A stretch of 64,000 nt of DNA from Phenylobacterium sp. (GTDB lineage: Bacteria; Pseudomonadota; Alphaproteobacteria; Caulobacterales; Caulobacteraceae): the NCBI RefSeq assembly GCF_030651185.1, contig NZ_JAUSCJ010000006.1, positions 124,001 to 188,000 of the forward strand, read 5' to 3'. The notes beneath the pieces were generated by a model. That model saw nothing but the letters and a program-made list of their open reading frames with translations, was not told the origin of the DNA and searched no databases. The position numbers and the translations under genes are program-made. Positions 9,073 to 17,539 of the stretch are shown piece after piece (position 1 is the stretch's first letter; the number at the start of each line of letters is the position of its first letter).

Positions 9073-9768
9073 ATGCGCGTACTGTTGATCGAGGACGACA
9101 GCGCTACTGCGCAGAGCATCGAGTTGATGCTCAAGTCGGAAGGCTTCAACGTTTATACGACGGACCTTGGCGAAGAGGGTGTGGATCTGGGTAAGATCTA
9201 CGACTACGACCTCATCCTGCTGGACCTGAACCTGCCCGACATGAGCGGCATGGATGTGCTCCGCACCCTGCGCGTCGGCAAGATCAACACCCCGATCATG
9301 ATCCTGTCGGGCTCCGCCGAGATCGACACCAAGGTTAAGACCTTCGGCGCCGGCGGCGACGACTACATGACCAAGCCCTTCCACAAGGACGAGCTGGTCG
9401 CCCGCATCCACGCCGTGGTCCGCCGCTCCAAGGGCCACGCGCAATCGGTCATCAAGACCGGCGACATCACCGTGAACCTCGACGCCAAGACCGTCGAAGT
9501 GAATTCCAGCCGCGTCCACCTGACCGGCAAGGAATACCAGATGCTGGAGCTGCTCTCGCTCCGCAAGGGCACCACCCTGACCAAGGAAATGTTCCTGAAC
9601 CACCTCTATGGCGGCATGGACGAGCCCGAACTGAAGATCATCGACGTGTTCATCTGCAAGCTTCGCAAGAAGCTGGCCGCGGCCGCCGACGGCAAGCATC
9701 ACATCGAAACCGTCTGGGGCCGCGGCTACGTGCTGCGCGACCCCCAAGAGACCGCTGTCGCGGCCTGA
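9073..9768 (+). CDS. ctrA: Cell-cycle master response regulator CtrA
   Basis: OmpR-family two-component response regulator that in Caulobacterales controls DNA replication start, flagellum and pilus genes and cell division. Receiver domain: acidic pocket LLIEDD (residues 3-8), phosphoacceptor Asp in [13 protein letters not shown] (about residue 51), conserved Lys in [13 protein letters not shown]-terminal winged-helix domain about 125-225 ([12 protein letters not shown]). The tail ends in AVAA, matching the Ala-Ala ClpXP degradation signal of Caulobacter CtrA. The 231-residue length is as in Caulobacter. It is monocistronic here, with a strong hairpin terminator 37 bases after the stop. Confidence 0.98.
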   Translation: MRVLLIEDDSATAQSIELMLKSEGFNVYTTDLGEEGVDLGKIYDYDLILLDLNLPDMSGMDVLRTLRVGKINTPIMILSGSAEIDTKVKTFGAGGDDYMTKPFHKDELVARIHAVVRRSKGHAQSVIKTGDITVNLDAKTVEVNSSRVHLTGKEYQMLELLSLRKGTTLTKEMFLNHLYGGMDEPELKIIDVFICKLRKKLAAAADGKHHIETVWGRGYVLRDPQETAVAA

Positions 9769-9805
9769 AGACCGCCAAGCGTTCCACGTCCAGGAATTCG
9801 GCAGT

Positions 9806-9832
9806 ACGCCCGCCCTCACCGGCGGGCGTTTC
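9806..9832 (+). terminator. Rho-independent terminator of ctrA
   Basis: A perfect 9-base-pair stem ACGCCCGCC/GGCGGGCGT (9806-9814 and 9821-9829) with a 6-base loop, followed by TTTCTGTTT. It lies 37 bases after the ctrA stop. Confidence 0.85.
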
Positions 9833-9915
9833 TGTTTGCGCCTCACGCGTGCCGGGGTTTGCCTCGCAAGCCCCCTAGCCGTTAACGTCCGCCCCTGAGC
9901 TTGGGGAGCGTTGCG

Positions 9916-12318
9916 TTGAGAAAAGACATCCTGGTGGCCGTCGCCATCGTGGTCGCCCTGATCGCCGCGGCCGTGGCGAACATGACCCCCAGGCCCCTGG
10001 GCCTCGACGCGCCGGCAGGGGTCTTCTCCGCCGGTCGGGCCATGATCGACAACCGGGTGATCGCCAAGGTCCCCCACCCCGTCGGCTCACCCGCCAACTA
10101 CGCGGTGCGCAACTATCTGACCGGCCGGATGAGCGAGCTCGGCCTCTCGCCCCAGGTCCAGCGCGTCGACGCCTTCCAGGAGCGGGCCGGCAAGGAGCCC
10201 CTGGTCATCGGCGGGGTGGTGGAGAACATTATCGGCGTCCTCCCCGGCAAGGACCGCAATGCGCCGGCCGTGGCCTTGATGGCCCACTATGACAGCGTCC
10301 CGGGCTCTCCCGGCGCCGCCGATGACGCGGTCGGCGTCGCGGCGGGCCTGGAGATCATGCGGATCCTGAAGGCGGAGGGCACGCCGGCGCGCGATGTGGT
10401 CCTGCTGCTCACCGACGGCGAGGAGGCGGGCCTGCTGGGCGCCACCGGCTTCTTCCAGAGCCATCCAATGGCCCGACATATCGGGTTCGTCATCAATATG
10501 GAGGCCCGCGGCGGCGGCGGAACGGCCAACATGTTCGAGACCGCGGCGGCCAACGGCGCGGTGATCGACATGTTCCGCAAGGCCTCCACCTCGCCGGTCT
10601 CCAGCTCGCTGACGGTCTATCTCTACAAGCAGCTTCCCAACGACACCGACTTTACCGTGCCGCGCAAGGCCGGGATCGCCGGGCTGAACTACGCCTTCAT
10701 CGCCCGCCAGTTCGACTACCACTCGCCAGTCTCCACGCCGGAGAACCTCAGCCAAGGCAGCCTGCAGCACATGGGCGACCAGGTCCTGGCGACGGCTCGC
10801 GAGGCCGCCTTCGCGCCGGCGCTGCCGGGCAAGGCGCCCGACAAGGTCTACGCCAACACCCTCGGCTCGTACCTCCTGGCCTACCCGCCCCTGGCCGGCT
10901 GGGGCGTCCTGGCCCTGGCCCTCGCCCTCGTGGCGCTCGGGGTCTGGCGCGCCCGGCAGGCCGACGCGTTTGCCTGGGCCGACGTGGCCAAGGGGGCCGG
11001 CGCGGCCCTCTACCTGCTGCTGACAACGGCGACCCTGTTCATGCTGGCCCGCCGGGTCACCGGGGCCGGCTTCGGCTTCTATGAACAGGCCAAGCTGCTG
11101 GCCAATGTCCATCTCTGGGAGCTGGCCCTGCTGGTGGTGGGGATCGGCGCCGCGCTCTACGCCGCCGCCGCCGTGGGACGAGGCCGCATGCGCCTGGCCG
11201 CCGCGGGCCTGGCGCTGTTGGCCGGCCTGCTTTGCACCGCCTTCTCCGGCTGGAACCTGATCGGCCTGGGGGTGGGCGGCGCCGGCGCCGTGGTCGCCCT
11301 GCTGACCTTTGGACGCCCCGCCGGCGTCGCCGGAACCTGGACCGGAGTCCTGGCCCTGGCCTTCCTCGCGGCGCTGGCGCTGCAGGTGATGGCGCCGACC
11401 GCGGCCTTCCTGATCGCCTGGCCCCTGGCCTTCGCCGCCCTGGCCGGGGCGATCAGCGCCATGGGGACCTGGCGGCCGGTGGCCGTGCCGGTCATCGTGG
11501 CCCTGCTGGCCGCGCTCGCCCTGCAATGGGTGCTGAGCTTCGCCCACGGGGTCTTCATCGGCATCGACCTGGTGGAAATCCAGGCCCTGTTCGTCTGGCT
11601 GGCCGCCCTGCTGCTCTGGCCCCTGATCCAGGCCGAGTCGGGGGAGATCCGGCCGCGCACCGTGGCGCTGATCGTGCTGCTGGTGGGCTTCGCCCTGGTG
11701 GGCCTGGTGCGGGTCATCTCGCCGTGGAGCGCCCGCCATCCGCAGCCCGCCATCGTCGCCTATGTGGTCCAGGGCGCCACCGGCCAGGCCAAGCGCTTCA
11801 GCCTGGCCCCCAACCCGCCGGATTGGGCCCGCGCGGCCCTGAAGGCCGACGGTGGCCATATCGTGAAGGACGAACCGCCGATCGGCTGGCGCGCGTCACC
11901 GGGCAGCACCCTGTCGGCCTGGGCCAAGCCCGTGAACCCGACGCCGCCGGCGGTGATGCTGAACCGGGTCATCGACGGCTCCCTGGAGGTCAAGATCGTC
12001 GCGCCGCCCGGCGCACGGGCCATGACCCTGGAGCTGCGCCCCACCGGCAAGCTGACCAACGCGACGGTCAATGGCCGGCCGGCCAAGATCCTCACCGAGC
12101 CCGGCCAATGGACCCGCGTCCACTGGCAGGGGGCGCCCGAGGGCGTGGCCATCGGCTTCCGCGCCAAGGGCCCCGGCGTGATCGACACCCGCTACGCCAC
12201 CATCACCGATCGCTGGCCCGTCGACGCCAAGCCCCTGGCCAAGATGCCGGACAAGGTCTCTGGGAACGCCATCTCAGGTTCCACCATCGTCACCGGCGAG
12301 CAGCGGTTCACCTGGTGA
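9916..12318 (+). CDS. M28-family zinc metallopeptidase with C-terminal membrane domain
   Basis: Predicted membrane-bound aminopeptidase. Residues 1-25 form an N-terminal anchor. The peptidase domain follows: zinc-binding MAHYDSVPGSPGAADDAVG (His and bridging Asp), the catalytic Glu pair in TDGEEAGLLG, a further Asp in NDTDFTV and His in DYHSPVSTPE. From about residue 315 on there are some nine hydrophobic segments, then a 190-residue soluble C-terminal domain. This architecture resembles the Fxna/ER-type M28 peptidases, also found in bacteria. The start chosen is TTG 9916 with GGGGAG upstream; TTG 9901 is the in-frame alternative. arsC follows after 23 bases. Confidence 0.82.
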   Translation: MRKDILVAVAIVVALIAAAVANMTPRPLGLDAPAGVFSAGRAMIDNRVIAKVPHPVGSPANYAVRNYLTGRMSELGLSPQVQRVDAFQERAGKEPLVIGGVVENIIGVLPGKDRNAPAVALMAHYDSVPGSPGAADDAVGVAAGLEIMRILKAEGTPARDVVLLLTDGEEAGLLGATGFFQSHPMARHIGFVINMEARGGGGTANMFETAAANGAVIDMFRKASTSPVSSSLTVYLYKQLPNDTDFTVPRKAGIAGLNYAFIARQFDYHSPVSTPENLSQGSLQHMGDQVLATAREAAFAPALPGKAPDKVYANTLGSYLLAYPPLAGWGVLALALALVALGVWRARQADAFAWADVAKGAGAALYLLLTTATLFMLARRVTGAGFGFYEQAKLLANVHLWELALLVVGIGAALYAAAAVGRGRMRLAAAGLALLAGLLCTAFSGWNLIGLGVGGAGAVVALLTFGRPAGVAGTWTGVLALAFLAALALQVMAPTAAFLIAWPLAFAALAGAISAMGTWRPVAVPVIVALLAALALQWVLSFAHGVFIGIDLVEIQALFVWLAALLLWPLIQAESGEIRPRTVALIVLLVGFALVGLVRVISPWSARHPQPAIVAYVVQGATGQAKRFSLAPNPPDWARAALKADGGHIVKDEPPIGWRASPGSTLSAWAKPVNPTPPAVMLNRVIDGSLEVKIVAPPGARAMTLELRPTGKLTNATVNGRPAKILTEPGQWTRVHWQGAPEGVAIGFRAKGPGVIDTRYATITDRWPVDAKPLAKMPDKVSGNAISGSTIVTGEQRFTW

Positions 12319-12341
12319 CGCGGAGGGTCTAAAAGGGTCCG

Positions 12342-12692
12342 ATGAGCGACATCACCATCTATCACAACCCCGGCTGCGGCACCTCGCGCAACACGCTCGC
12401 CCTGCTGCGCGAGAAGGGGCTGGACCCCACGGTGGTCGAATATGTGAAGGTCGGCTGGACCCGCGATCAGCTGCACGACCTCACCCAGGCCATGGGGGTC
12501 GGCGCCCACGACATCCTGCGGGTGCGTGGCACCGCGGCCGACGCCTTGGGGCTGACCGATCCGGCCGCCTCCGACGAGGCCCTGTTCGCCGCCATGATCC
12601 TCGACCCAATCCTGGTGAATCGGCCTATTGTGGTGACGCCCAAGGGAGCCGCCCTGTGCCGGCCGGCTGAACTCGTGCTTAGTCTTCTGTAG
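12342..12692 (+). CDS. arsC: ArsC-family arsenate reductase (glutaredoxin-dependent type)
   Basis: Thioredoxin-fold protein of the ArsC/Spx family. The catalytic Cys12 is in YHNPGCGTSRNTL, the family's CxxS-like signature, and the conserved Arg is in PILVNRPIVV. The 116-residue length is normal for the E. coli-type ArsC. It would reduce arsenate to arsenite with glutathione and glutaredoxin. No arsB, acr3 or arsR lies nearby, so a role in arsenic resistance is not supported by context; related YffB-like proteins have other or unknown roles. It may be cotranscribed with the M28 peptidase 23 bases upstream. Confidence 0.85.
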   Translation: MSDITIYHNPGCGTSRNTLALLREKGLDPTVVEYVKVGWTRDQLHDLTQAMGVGAHDILRVRGTAADALGLTDPAASDEALFAAMILDPILVNRPIVVTPKGAALCRPAELVLSLL

Positions 12693-12795
12693 AGGAGGCG
12701 TCGATAAAGCAAACCTGGCGACCCGATGTCGCCGCAATCCCGTTGGATGAACCTCCCCCGTGACAAAACGACCAGTCCACGGTGGGGTCACCTAC

Positions 12796-12803
12796 GGTTA
12801 ACC
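12796..12803. promoter_or_regulatory. Possible CtrA half-site upstream of the M23 peptidase gene
   Basis: The palindrome GGTTAACC lies 112 bases upstream of the peptidase ATG. TTAACC is the core half of the CtrA box in Caulobacter, but the second TTAA at 7-base spacing is absent, so this is only suggestive. Confidence 0.25.
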
Positions 12804-12915
12804 CAGGGGGGCCACGATGGCCCGGCCTGCGTTTTGCTGGCTTAGCTGCCAGATACGCCATTTTGAACCAGCCAAGGTCAAGCTTGGTTGGCGCGATATT
12901 AGTAACGGGGGCACG

Positions 12916-14289
12916 ATGCACGAGTTCGATCCGCGACGCCCGACCCTGCGTCTCGCCCCGCGCCTGCTCGTCGGCGTGGCCGGCTTCGCCGCCCTGGCCC
13001 TTGGCTGGAAGCTGACCGCCGCCGAGGCCACCGCCCCGACCCCGCCGCCCCTCGACCCCGCCGCCATCAGCGCCCTTCAGCACACCGCCTTCACCCAGGC
13101 CGAGGCGCAGCCCGGCTTCACCCGGCCCGAGAGCATCGCCGTCAAGATTCGGCCGGGTGAGACCTTCGAGGCCGCCGTGCTTCGCGCCGGGGTGGCGCCC
13201 GACGACGCCCGCCAGGCCGTCCAGACCCTGGGCGAGGCCATGGACACCGTTCACATCAAGGCCGGCCTGGCCTTCGACGCCGCCATCGCCAAGCCCCGCG
13301 GCGATCGCGGACCGGCGCGTCTGATCGGCCTGTCCCTGCGCACCGGCCCGGCCACCGCCGTCACCGTCTCACGCACCTTCGACGGCGCCCTGCGCCTGAG
13401 GGAGATGGAAGAAAAGATTCGCGACGAGACCACGGTCGCCCAGGGCGCCATCACCGGCTCGCTCTACGAGAGCGCCTCGCGCCTTGGGGCCACCTCGTCG
13501 ATCACCGCCCAGATGGTGAAGCTGTTCTCCCACAAGGTGGACTTCGACCGCGACATCAAGGCGGGCGACAAGTTCGAACTGGTCTTCGACCGCAAGGTCA
13601 CCGAGAGCGGCCGCACGGTGGAGACCGGCGACCTGGAATATGCCGAGATCAAGGGCATCCGCTTCTACCGCTTCGAGATGCCCGACGGCGACGTCGAGTA
13701 CCTCGATGACGCGGGCAAGAACATCAAGGGCTTCCTGCTGCGCACCCCGGTGGACGGGGCGCGGATGACCTCGACCTTCGGCATGCGCCGTCACCCGATC
13801 CTGGGCTTCAACCGCATGCACCAGGGCATCGACTTCGGCGCCGGCACCGGCACCCCGGTGCTGGCGGCCGGCGACGGCGTCGTGGTGGAGGCCCGCCGCT
13901 GGGGCGGTTACGGCAATTGGCTGCGCATCCGCCACGCCGGCGGCTGGGAAACCGGCTACGGCCACCTGTCGCGCTACGCCAAGGGCCTGAAGCCCGGCCA
14001 GCGGGTCCGCCAGGGTCAGCTTGTGGCCTATGTCGGCTCCACCGGCGCCTCCACCGGTCCGCACCTGCACTACGAGACCTGGATGAAGGGCAAGCGGGTC
14101 AGCCCGATCGGCGCCAAGGTTCCCACCGGCACTGTCCTGGCCGGCGCCCAACTGGCCGCCTTCCGCGCCAGGAAGGCCCATATCGACCAGCTGGTCAGCC
14201 GCGGCGAGGCCGAGGCCCGGAAGGACGGGGGCGACACCCAGAAGCTCGCCTCGGTGGACCCGATAAAGGTCGCCGGCCTGCGCCGCTAA
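12916..14289 (+). CDS. M23-family peptidoglycan endopeptidase (LytM domain)
   Basis: Predicted cell-wall hydrolase or divisome-associated LytM factor acting in the periplasm. The start chosen is ATG 12916 (MHEFDPRRP); a frame to 12817 is open but its residues do not look coding. Residues 18-38 form a single N-terminal anchor or signal. A middle region of OapA/SPOR-like type follows (RPGETFEAAVLRAGV). The C-terminal LytM domain carries intact zinc ligands: HQGIDFG (HxxxD, about residue 308) and HLHYE (HxH, about 390), with the YGH motif between. The catalytic residues imply a working enzyme rather than an activator. The C-terminal tail is charged. Confidence 0.88.
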   Translation: MHEFDPRRPTLRLAPRLLVGVAGFAALALGWKLTAAEATAPTPPPLDPAAISALQHTAFTQAEAQPGFTRPESIAVKIRPGETFEAAVLRAGVAPDDARQAVQTLGEAMDTVHIKAGLAFDAAIAKPRGDRGPARLIGLSLRTGPATAVTVSRTFDGALRLREMEEKIRDETTVAQGAITGSLYESASRLGATSSITAQMVKLFSHKVDFDRDIKAGDKFELVFDRKVTESGRTVETGDLEYAEIKGIRFYRFEMPDGDVEYLDDAGKNIKGFLLRTPVDGARMTSTFGMRRHPILGFNRMHQGIDFGAGTGTPVLAAGDGVVVEARRWGGYGNWLRIRHAGGWETGYGHLSRYAKGLKPGQRVRQGQLVAYVGSTGASTGPHLHYETWMKGKRVSPIGAKVPTGTVLAGAQLAAFRARKAHIDQLVSRGEAEARKDGGDTQKLASVDPIKVAGLRR

Positions 14290-14297
14290 AGATCGCC

Positions 14298-14322
14298 CCC
14301 TTCTGCCCTTGCGGGAGAAGGA
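14298..14322. repeat. Small palindrome of the CTTCT-CCC type
   Basis: CTTCTgCCC - TTGC - GGGAGAAG forms a hairpin just after the M23 peptidase stop codon. Hairpins of the pattern 'cccttctccc-ttgc-gggagaagg' are common dispersed intergenic repeats in Caulobacterales (family knowledge); here one base is bulged. It could also help end transcription, though no T-run follows. Confidence 0.5.
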
Positions 14323-14461
14323 GCGGAATGTGGCTGCGACGCCGACAGCTTGCTGGTGACTTTCAGGCGCCGAGCGCACGAGCGCAGGGCGTGACGTCAC
14401 TTTTCCACAGCGCCGCGCGGCCCTAAGGTCAGGCTCAAGTCTCTGTCGGAGCAACGAGTCC

Positions 14462-15694
14462 ATGGCCCCCGCCGCCAGCCCGCCCAAGCCCCGCGCCCGC
14501 TACGCCGCCAAGCGCGAGGCGATCATGGCCGCGGCCACCGAGGTGTTCAACGACCGTGGGGTCTCGGGCTTCACCCTGGCCGCGGTGGCCAAGATGATGG
14601 ACCTGCACCCCGTCAGCCTGACCTACTACTTCAAGCGCAAGGAAGACCTGGCCGCCGCCGTCCTGCACGACACCATCCGCCGCTGGGACGCGATGCTGGA
14701 CGAGGCCTTCCTGGAGACCGAGCCCGCCGCCCGCCTGCGCCGCTTCGTCGGCGCCTATTTCGAGGTCCGCCGCCTGATCCAGCTGGGCGAGCAGCCGCCG
14801 CTGGCGCCCTTCAGCGAGATCCACCTGATCGAGGGCGATCAGCACCAGCCGCTGATGGACGCCTTCCGCGCGCTCTATGTGCGGATCGGCCACTTCGCCA
14901 AGACCGACGCCATGCCCTGGATGACCCGGCCCCGCCGCGCGGCCCTGGCCCGGCTGATCGTCGACCAGCTCGGCTGGGCCGACGCCTGGCTGGCGCTCTA
15001 CGCCCCCGAAGACTATGCCCGGGTGGCCGAGCGGATCGCCGACACCATGCTGAACGGCCTGGCAGGCCCGGGCCAGGCCTGGCCCGACCTGCCGCTGCTG
15101 GCCTTGGGCTCCCCCGTCGCTCAGAACGACGAGGTGACCCGCGAGCGCTACCTGATCGCCGCCACCAACCTGATCAATCGCGAGGGCTATCGCGGCGCCT
15201 CGGTGGACAAGATCTCCGCCCAGCTCAATGTCACCAAGGGCTCGTTCTATCACCACAACACCGACAAGGATGAGCTGGCTGCGGCCTGTTTCCAGCGCAC
15301 CTTCGATCTGATCGACGAGGCCAGGAGCCGCGCCGCCGAACAGCCCGACGGCTGGCGGCGCATCTGGCTGGCGGTCTGCTCCCTGATCATCCACCAGGCC
15401 TCGGGGGAGGCCGGCCGCATGCTGCGCCACCACGCGATGGCCGCCGTGCCCAGCCCCATGCGCCGCAAGTTGCGCCTGCGCTTCCAGCAGATCAGCCACG
15501 CCTTCGCCGGCCAGATCAGCGACGGGATCGTCGACGGCAGCATCCGGCCGCAGGACGCGTTGCTGGCCGCCCAGATGCTGATGGTGGCTTTCAACAGCGC
15601 CAATTCCATGGACCCGGCCCGCCATCCGGGCTCCACGCTGAGGGTCATGGAGGACTATGCGCGACCGGTCCTCATGGGCGTGTTCGCGGAGTAG
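14462..15694 (+). CDS. Tandem TetR-type regulator: two complete TetR units in one chain
   Basis: DNA-binding repressor of unusual build. Two helix-turn-helix domains are seen in one 410-residue chain: the first at about residues 16-65 (FTLAAVAKMMDLHPVSLTYYFKRKEDL), the second at about 225-275 (GASVDKISAQLNVTKGSFYHHNTDKDEL). Each is followed by its own helical ligand/dimer domain of about 150 residues. Ordinary TetR proteins are about 200 residues and work as dimers, so this one may bind as an internal pseudo-dimer. Start ATG 14462 follows GGAGCAACGAG. It stands alone between the M23 gene and convergent small genes, so the target is unknown. Confidence 0.88.
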   Translation: MAPAASPPKPRARYAAKREAIMAAATEVFNDRGVSGFTLAAVAKMMDLHPVSLTYYFKRKEDLAAAVLHDTIRRWDAMLDEAFLETEPAARLRRFVGAYFEVRRLIQLGEQPPLAPFSEIHLIEGDQHQPLMDAFRALYVRIGHFAKTDAMPWMTRPRRAALARLIVDQLGWADAWLALYAPEDYARVAERIADTMLNGLAGPGQAWPDLPLLALGSPVAQNDEVTRERYLIAATNLINREGYRGASVDKISAQLNVTKGSFYHHNTDKDELAAACFQRTFDLIDEARSRAAEQPDGWRRIWLAVCSLIIHQASGEAGRMLRHHAMAAVPSPMRRKLRLRFQQISHAFAGQISDGIVDGSIRPQDALLAAQMLMVAFNSANSMDPARHPGSTLRVMEDYARPVLMGVFAE

Positions 15695-15699
15695 CGCCG

Positions 15700-15849
15700 T
15701 CAGGCGTCTTGCGTGACGGGACTGGGCGGGAGCGAGTCCAGCACCCGGCGGATAATCTCCGCGTCGGTGACGATGGGCGGCGGCTCGCCGAACCGCGTCC
15801 GCCAGATACAGGCCAAGCGCAGCAGTTCGGGGTCGGACTCGTCGGCCAT
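15700..15849 (-). CDS. Small hypothetical protein (49 residues)
   Basis: The frame is open further, but the start chosen is ATG 15849 (MADESDPELL), with a good AGGAG eight bases upstream. The product is acidic and probably helical (PELLRLACIWRTRFGEPPPIVTDAEIIRRVLDSL) with no signal or membrane segment. I do not recognise a function. It converges with the tandem TetR gene, the stops being five bases apart. Confidence 0.55.
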   Translation of the reverse strand: MADESDPELLRLACIWRTRFGEPPPIVTDAEIIRRVLDSLPPSPVTQDA

Positions 15850-15966
15850 GTCGTGCTCCTGGTGGGGGTGTCCAGACCTAACCCTCGGCATCCCTCCGGG
15901 TTTCCCGACCTCACGGCTTTATTTATGGAATACAGCCGCTTAACTCTATTTCTCGGCTTCGCGCAA

Positions 15967-15998
15967 GAAAAAGGCCCTCCCACGAGGGAGGGCCTTTC
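15967..15998 (-). terminator. Terminator of the alcohol dehydrogenase gene
   Basis: AAGGCCCTCCC (15971-15981) pairs with GGGAGGGCCTT (15986-15996) around a 4-base loop. On the minus strand it is followed by TTTTTC, a classical rho-independent terminator 24 bases after the dehydrogenase stop. A shorter TTT on the plus side means it might also act weakly in the other direction. Confidence 0.85.
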
Positions 15999-16020
15999 CG
16001 TGTGGCGCGCGCCGCCAGTC

Positions 16021-17103
16021 TCAGTCGAACATGATGACCGAGCGGGCCAGCCCGCCCTTCTTCATGTCGTCGAAGCCCTCGTTGACCTGTTCCAGCTTGA
16101 TGCGCTGGGAGATCATCTCGTCGAGCTTCAGCTTGCCGGACATATACATGTCGACGAGGCGCGGCATGTCCACCGGGAAGCGGTTGGACCCCATCATCGA
16201 GCCCTGGAGCTTCTTCTCGCCCAGGAAGGCGGCGCCCATCAGGGTGATGGTCTGGCCGACCGGGATCATGCCGATGATGTTGGCCGTGCCGCCGCGGCGC
16301 AGCATGTTGAAGGCCTGCTCGGCGGTCTTGGACAGACCGATGGCCTCGAACGAGTGGTGCACGCCGCCCTTGGTCATTTCGAGCACTTCCTTGACCGCGT
16401 CGGTCTGGGAGGCGTCGATGAAGTCGGTGGCGCCGAACTGCATGGCGAGGTTGTGCTTGGAGCCGACGTTGTCGATGGCGATGATCCGGCCGGCGCCGGC
16501 GATGGACGCGCCGTTGACCGCCGCCAGGCCGACGCCGCCCAGGCCGATGACGGCCACGGTTTCGCCCGGACGGACGCTGGAGGTGTGGATCGCGGCGCCG
16601 ACGCCGGTCATCACCGAGCAACCGATCAGGGCGGCGCGGTCCAGCGGCATGTCCTTGCGGATCGCGACGCAGGCGTGCTCATGGATCAGCATCTGCTCGG
16701 CGAAGGAGGAAAGGTTGAGGTACTGCGCCATCGGGCCGTTGGCGGCGCTGAGGCGCGGCTCATCGTCCTTGCCGCGCTTGGTTTCCGGCGAGACGCAGAG
16801 CGACAGGTGGCCGGTGAGGCACTGGTCGCAGTGGCCGCAATAGGCCGACAGGCAGGTGATGACATGGTCGCCCACCTTCACCGTGCGGACCTCTGAGCCC
16901 ACCTGTTCGACGATGCCCGCGCTCTCATGACCGAGCACCGTCGGCAGGACCGTGGGGTACGAGCCGAGCATGAAGTGCAGGTCGGAGTGGCAGAGGCCGG
17001 CGGCCTTGGTGCGGATCAGCACCTCGTGCGGGCCCGGCTTGTTAATCTGGACGTCTTCGATAAGAAGCGGCTTGCCCACTTCGCGCAGCACTGCGGCTTT
17101 CAT
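16021..17103 (-). CDS. Zinc-dependent medium-chain alcohol dehydrogenase
   Basis: NAD(P)-dependent alcohol or aldehyde oxidoreductase of the MDR family, 360 residues. Catalytic zinc ligands: Cys and His in GLCHSDLH and GHESAGIV; structural zinc cluster of four Cys in CGHCDQCLTGHLSLC (about residues 92-106). The Rossmann motif is GLGGVGLAAV (about 192). The pattern is closest to class III-like or NDMA-type alcohol dehydrogenases; the substrate cannot be fixed. The gene ends at a strong terminator and its upstream side faces the hydrolase region, so it is probably transcribed alone. Confidence 0.9.
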   Translation of the reverse strand: MKAAVLREVGKPLLIEDVQINKPGPHEVLIRTKAAGLCHSDLHFMLGSYPTVLPTVLGHESAGIVEQVGSEVRTVKVGDHVITCLSAYCGHCDQCLTGHLSLCVSPETKRGKDDEPRLSAANGPMAQYLNLSSFAEQMLIHEHACVAIRKDMPLDRAALIGCSVMTGVGAAIHTSSVRPGETVAVIGLGGVGLAAVNGASIAGAGRIIAIDNVGSKHNLAMQFGATDFIDASQTDAVKEVLEMTKGGVHHSFEAIGLSKTAEQAFNMLRRGGTANIIGMIPVGQTITLMGAAFLGEKKLQGSMMGSNRFPVDMPRLVDMYMSGKLKLDEMISQRIKLEQVNEGFDDMKKGGLARSVIMFD

Positions 17104-17142
17104 CCTGGCGTTCCCCGAACAGCACCCGATTGACCGGGCGGA

Positions 17143-17530
17143 TTATCGAAGTCTGGGTATGCCCAAGACTTTCGAGAGGCAAACCTTATCGCCGTTCAGA
17201 TGGCGCGCGCCAAGGGAAATTGGCGTTCGATGGGTCCGGGCACGACGCCCGGCCCCATCATGAGTGTGTGACCTACTTCCAGCCCCAGAGGCCTTGGTCT
17301 GGGTGGAGATCAGGTTGCCGCCGCTGAGCGTCAGGCTGGAAGCCGGCAGATTGGCCGTCTTGCCATCGGCGCTGAGCGTCACGTAGGTGTCGGCGCTGGT
17401 CTGGAGCTTGGTCACCTTGGAAATAGTTCCGATGGGGGCGCCGGTGGAGGCGGTGACCGGGGCGCCGACCGTCAGGTCCGCCACACTGGCCGAGTTGTTG
17501 GTGGCGCGGAGACAACCGCCAACAACCGTG
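17143..17530 (-). pseudogene. Probable remnant of a small secreted-protein gene
   Basis: A stretch reads VADLTVGAPVTASTGAPIGT, then TISKVTKLQTSADTYVTLS and ending ISTQTKA. It looks like the beta-rich core of small caulobacterial secreted proteins with repeated 'VGxxVxDxxGxxVGTV' units. The in-frame sequence upstream (PKEQVTVVGG then CLRATNNSAS) contains no signal peptide or good start, and after TQTKA the frame runs into unrelated sequence to a stop at 17143. Both ends therefore appear damaged, consistent with a gene fragment. A short start at GTG 17484 cannot be excluded. Confidence 0.4.
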
Positions 17531-17539
17531 ACTTGTTCC

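Noticed and set aside
10087..11859. 590-codon minus-strand frame opposite the M28 peptidase
   Set aside because: Glu/Gly/Gln-rich shadow of the membrane domain codons.
12342..12692. Arsenic-resistance operon around the ArsC-like gene
   Set aside because: No arsR, arsB/acr3 or arsH nearby; the reductase is alone, so an ars operon call is not supported.
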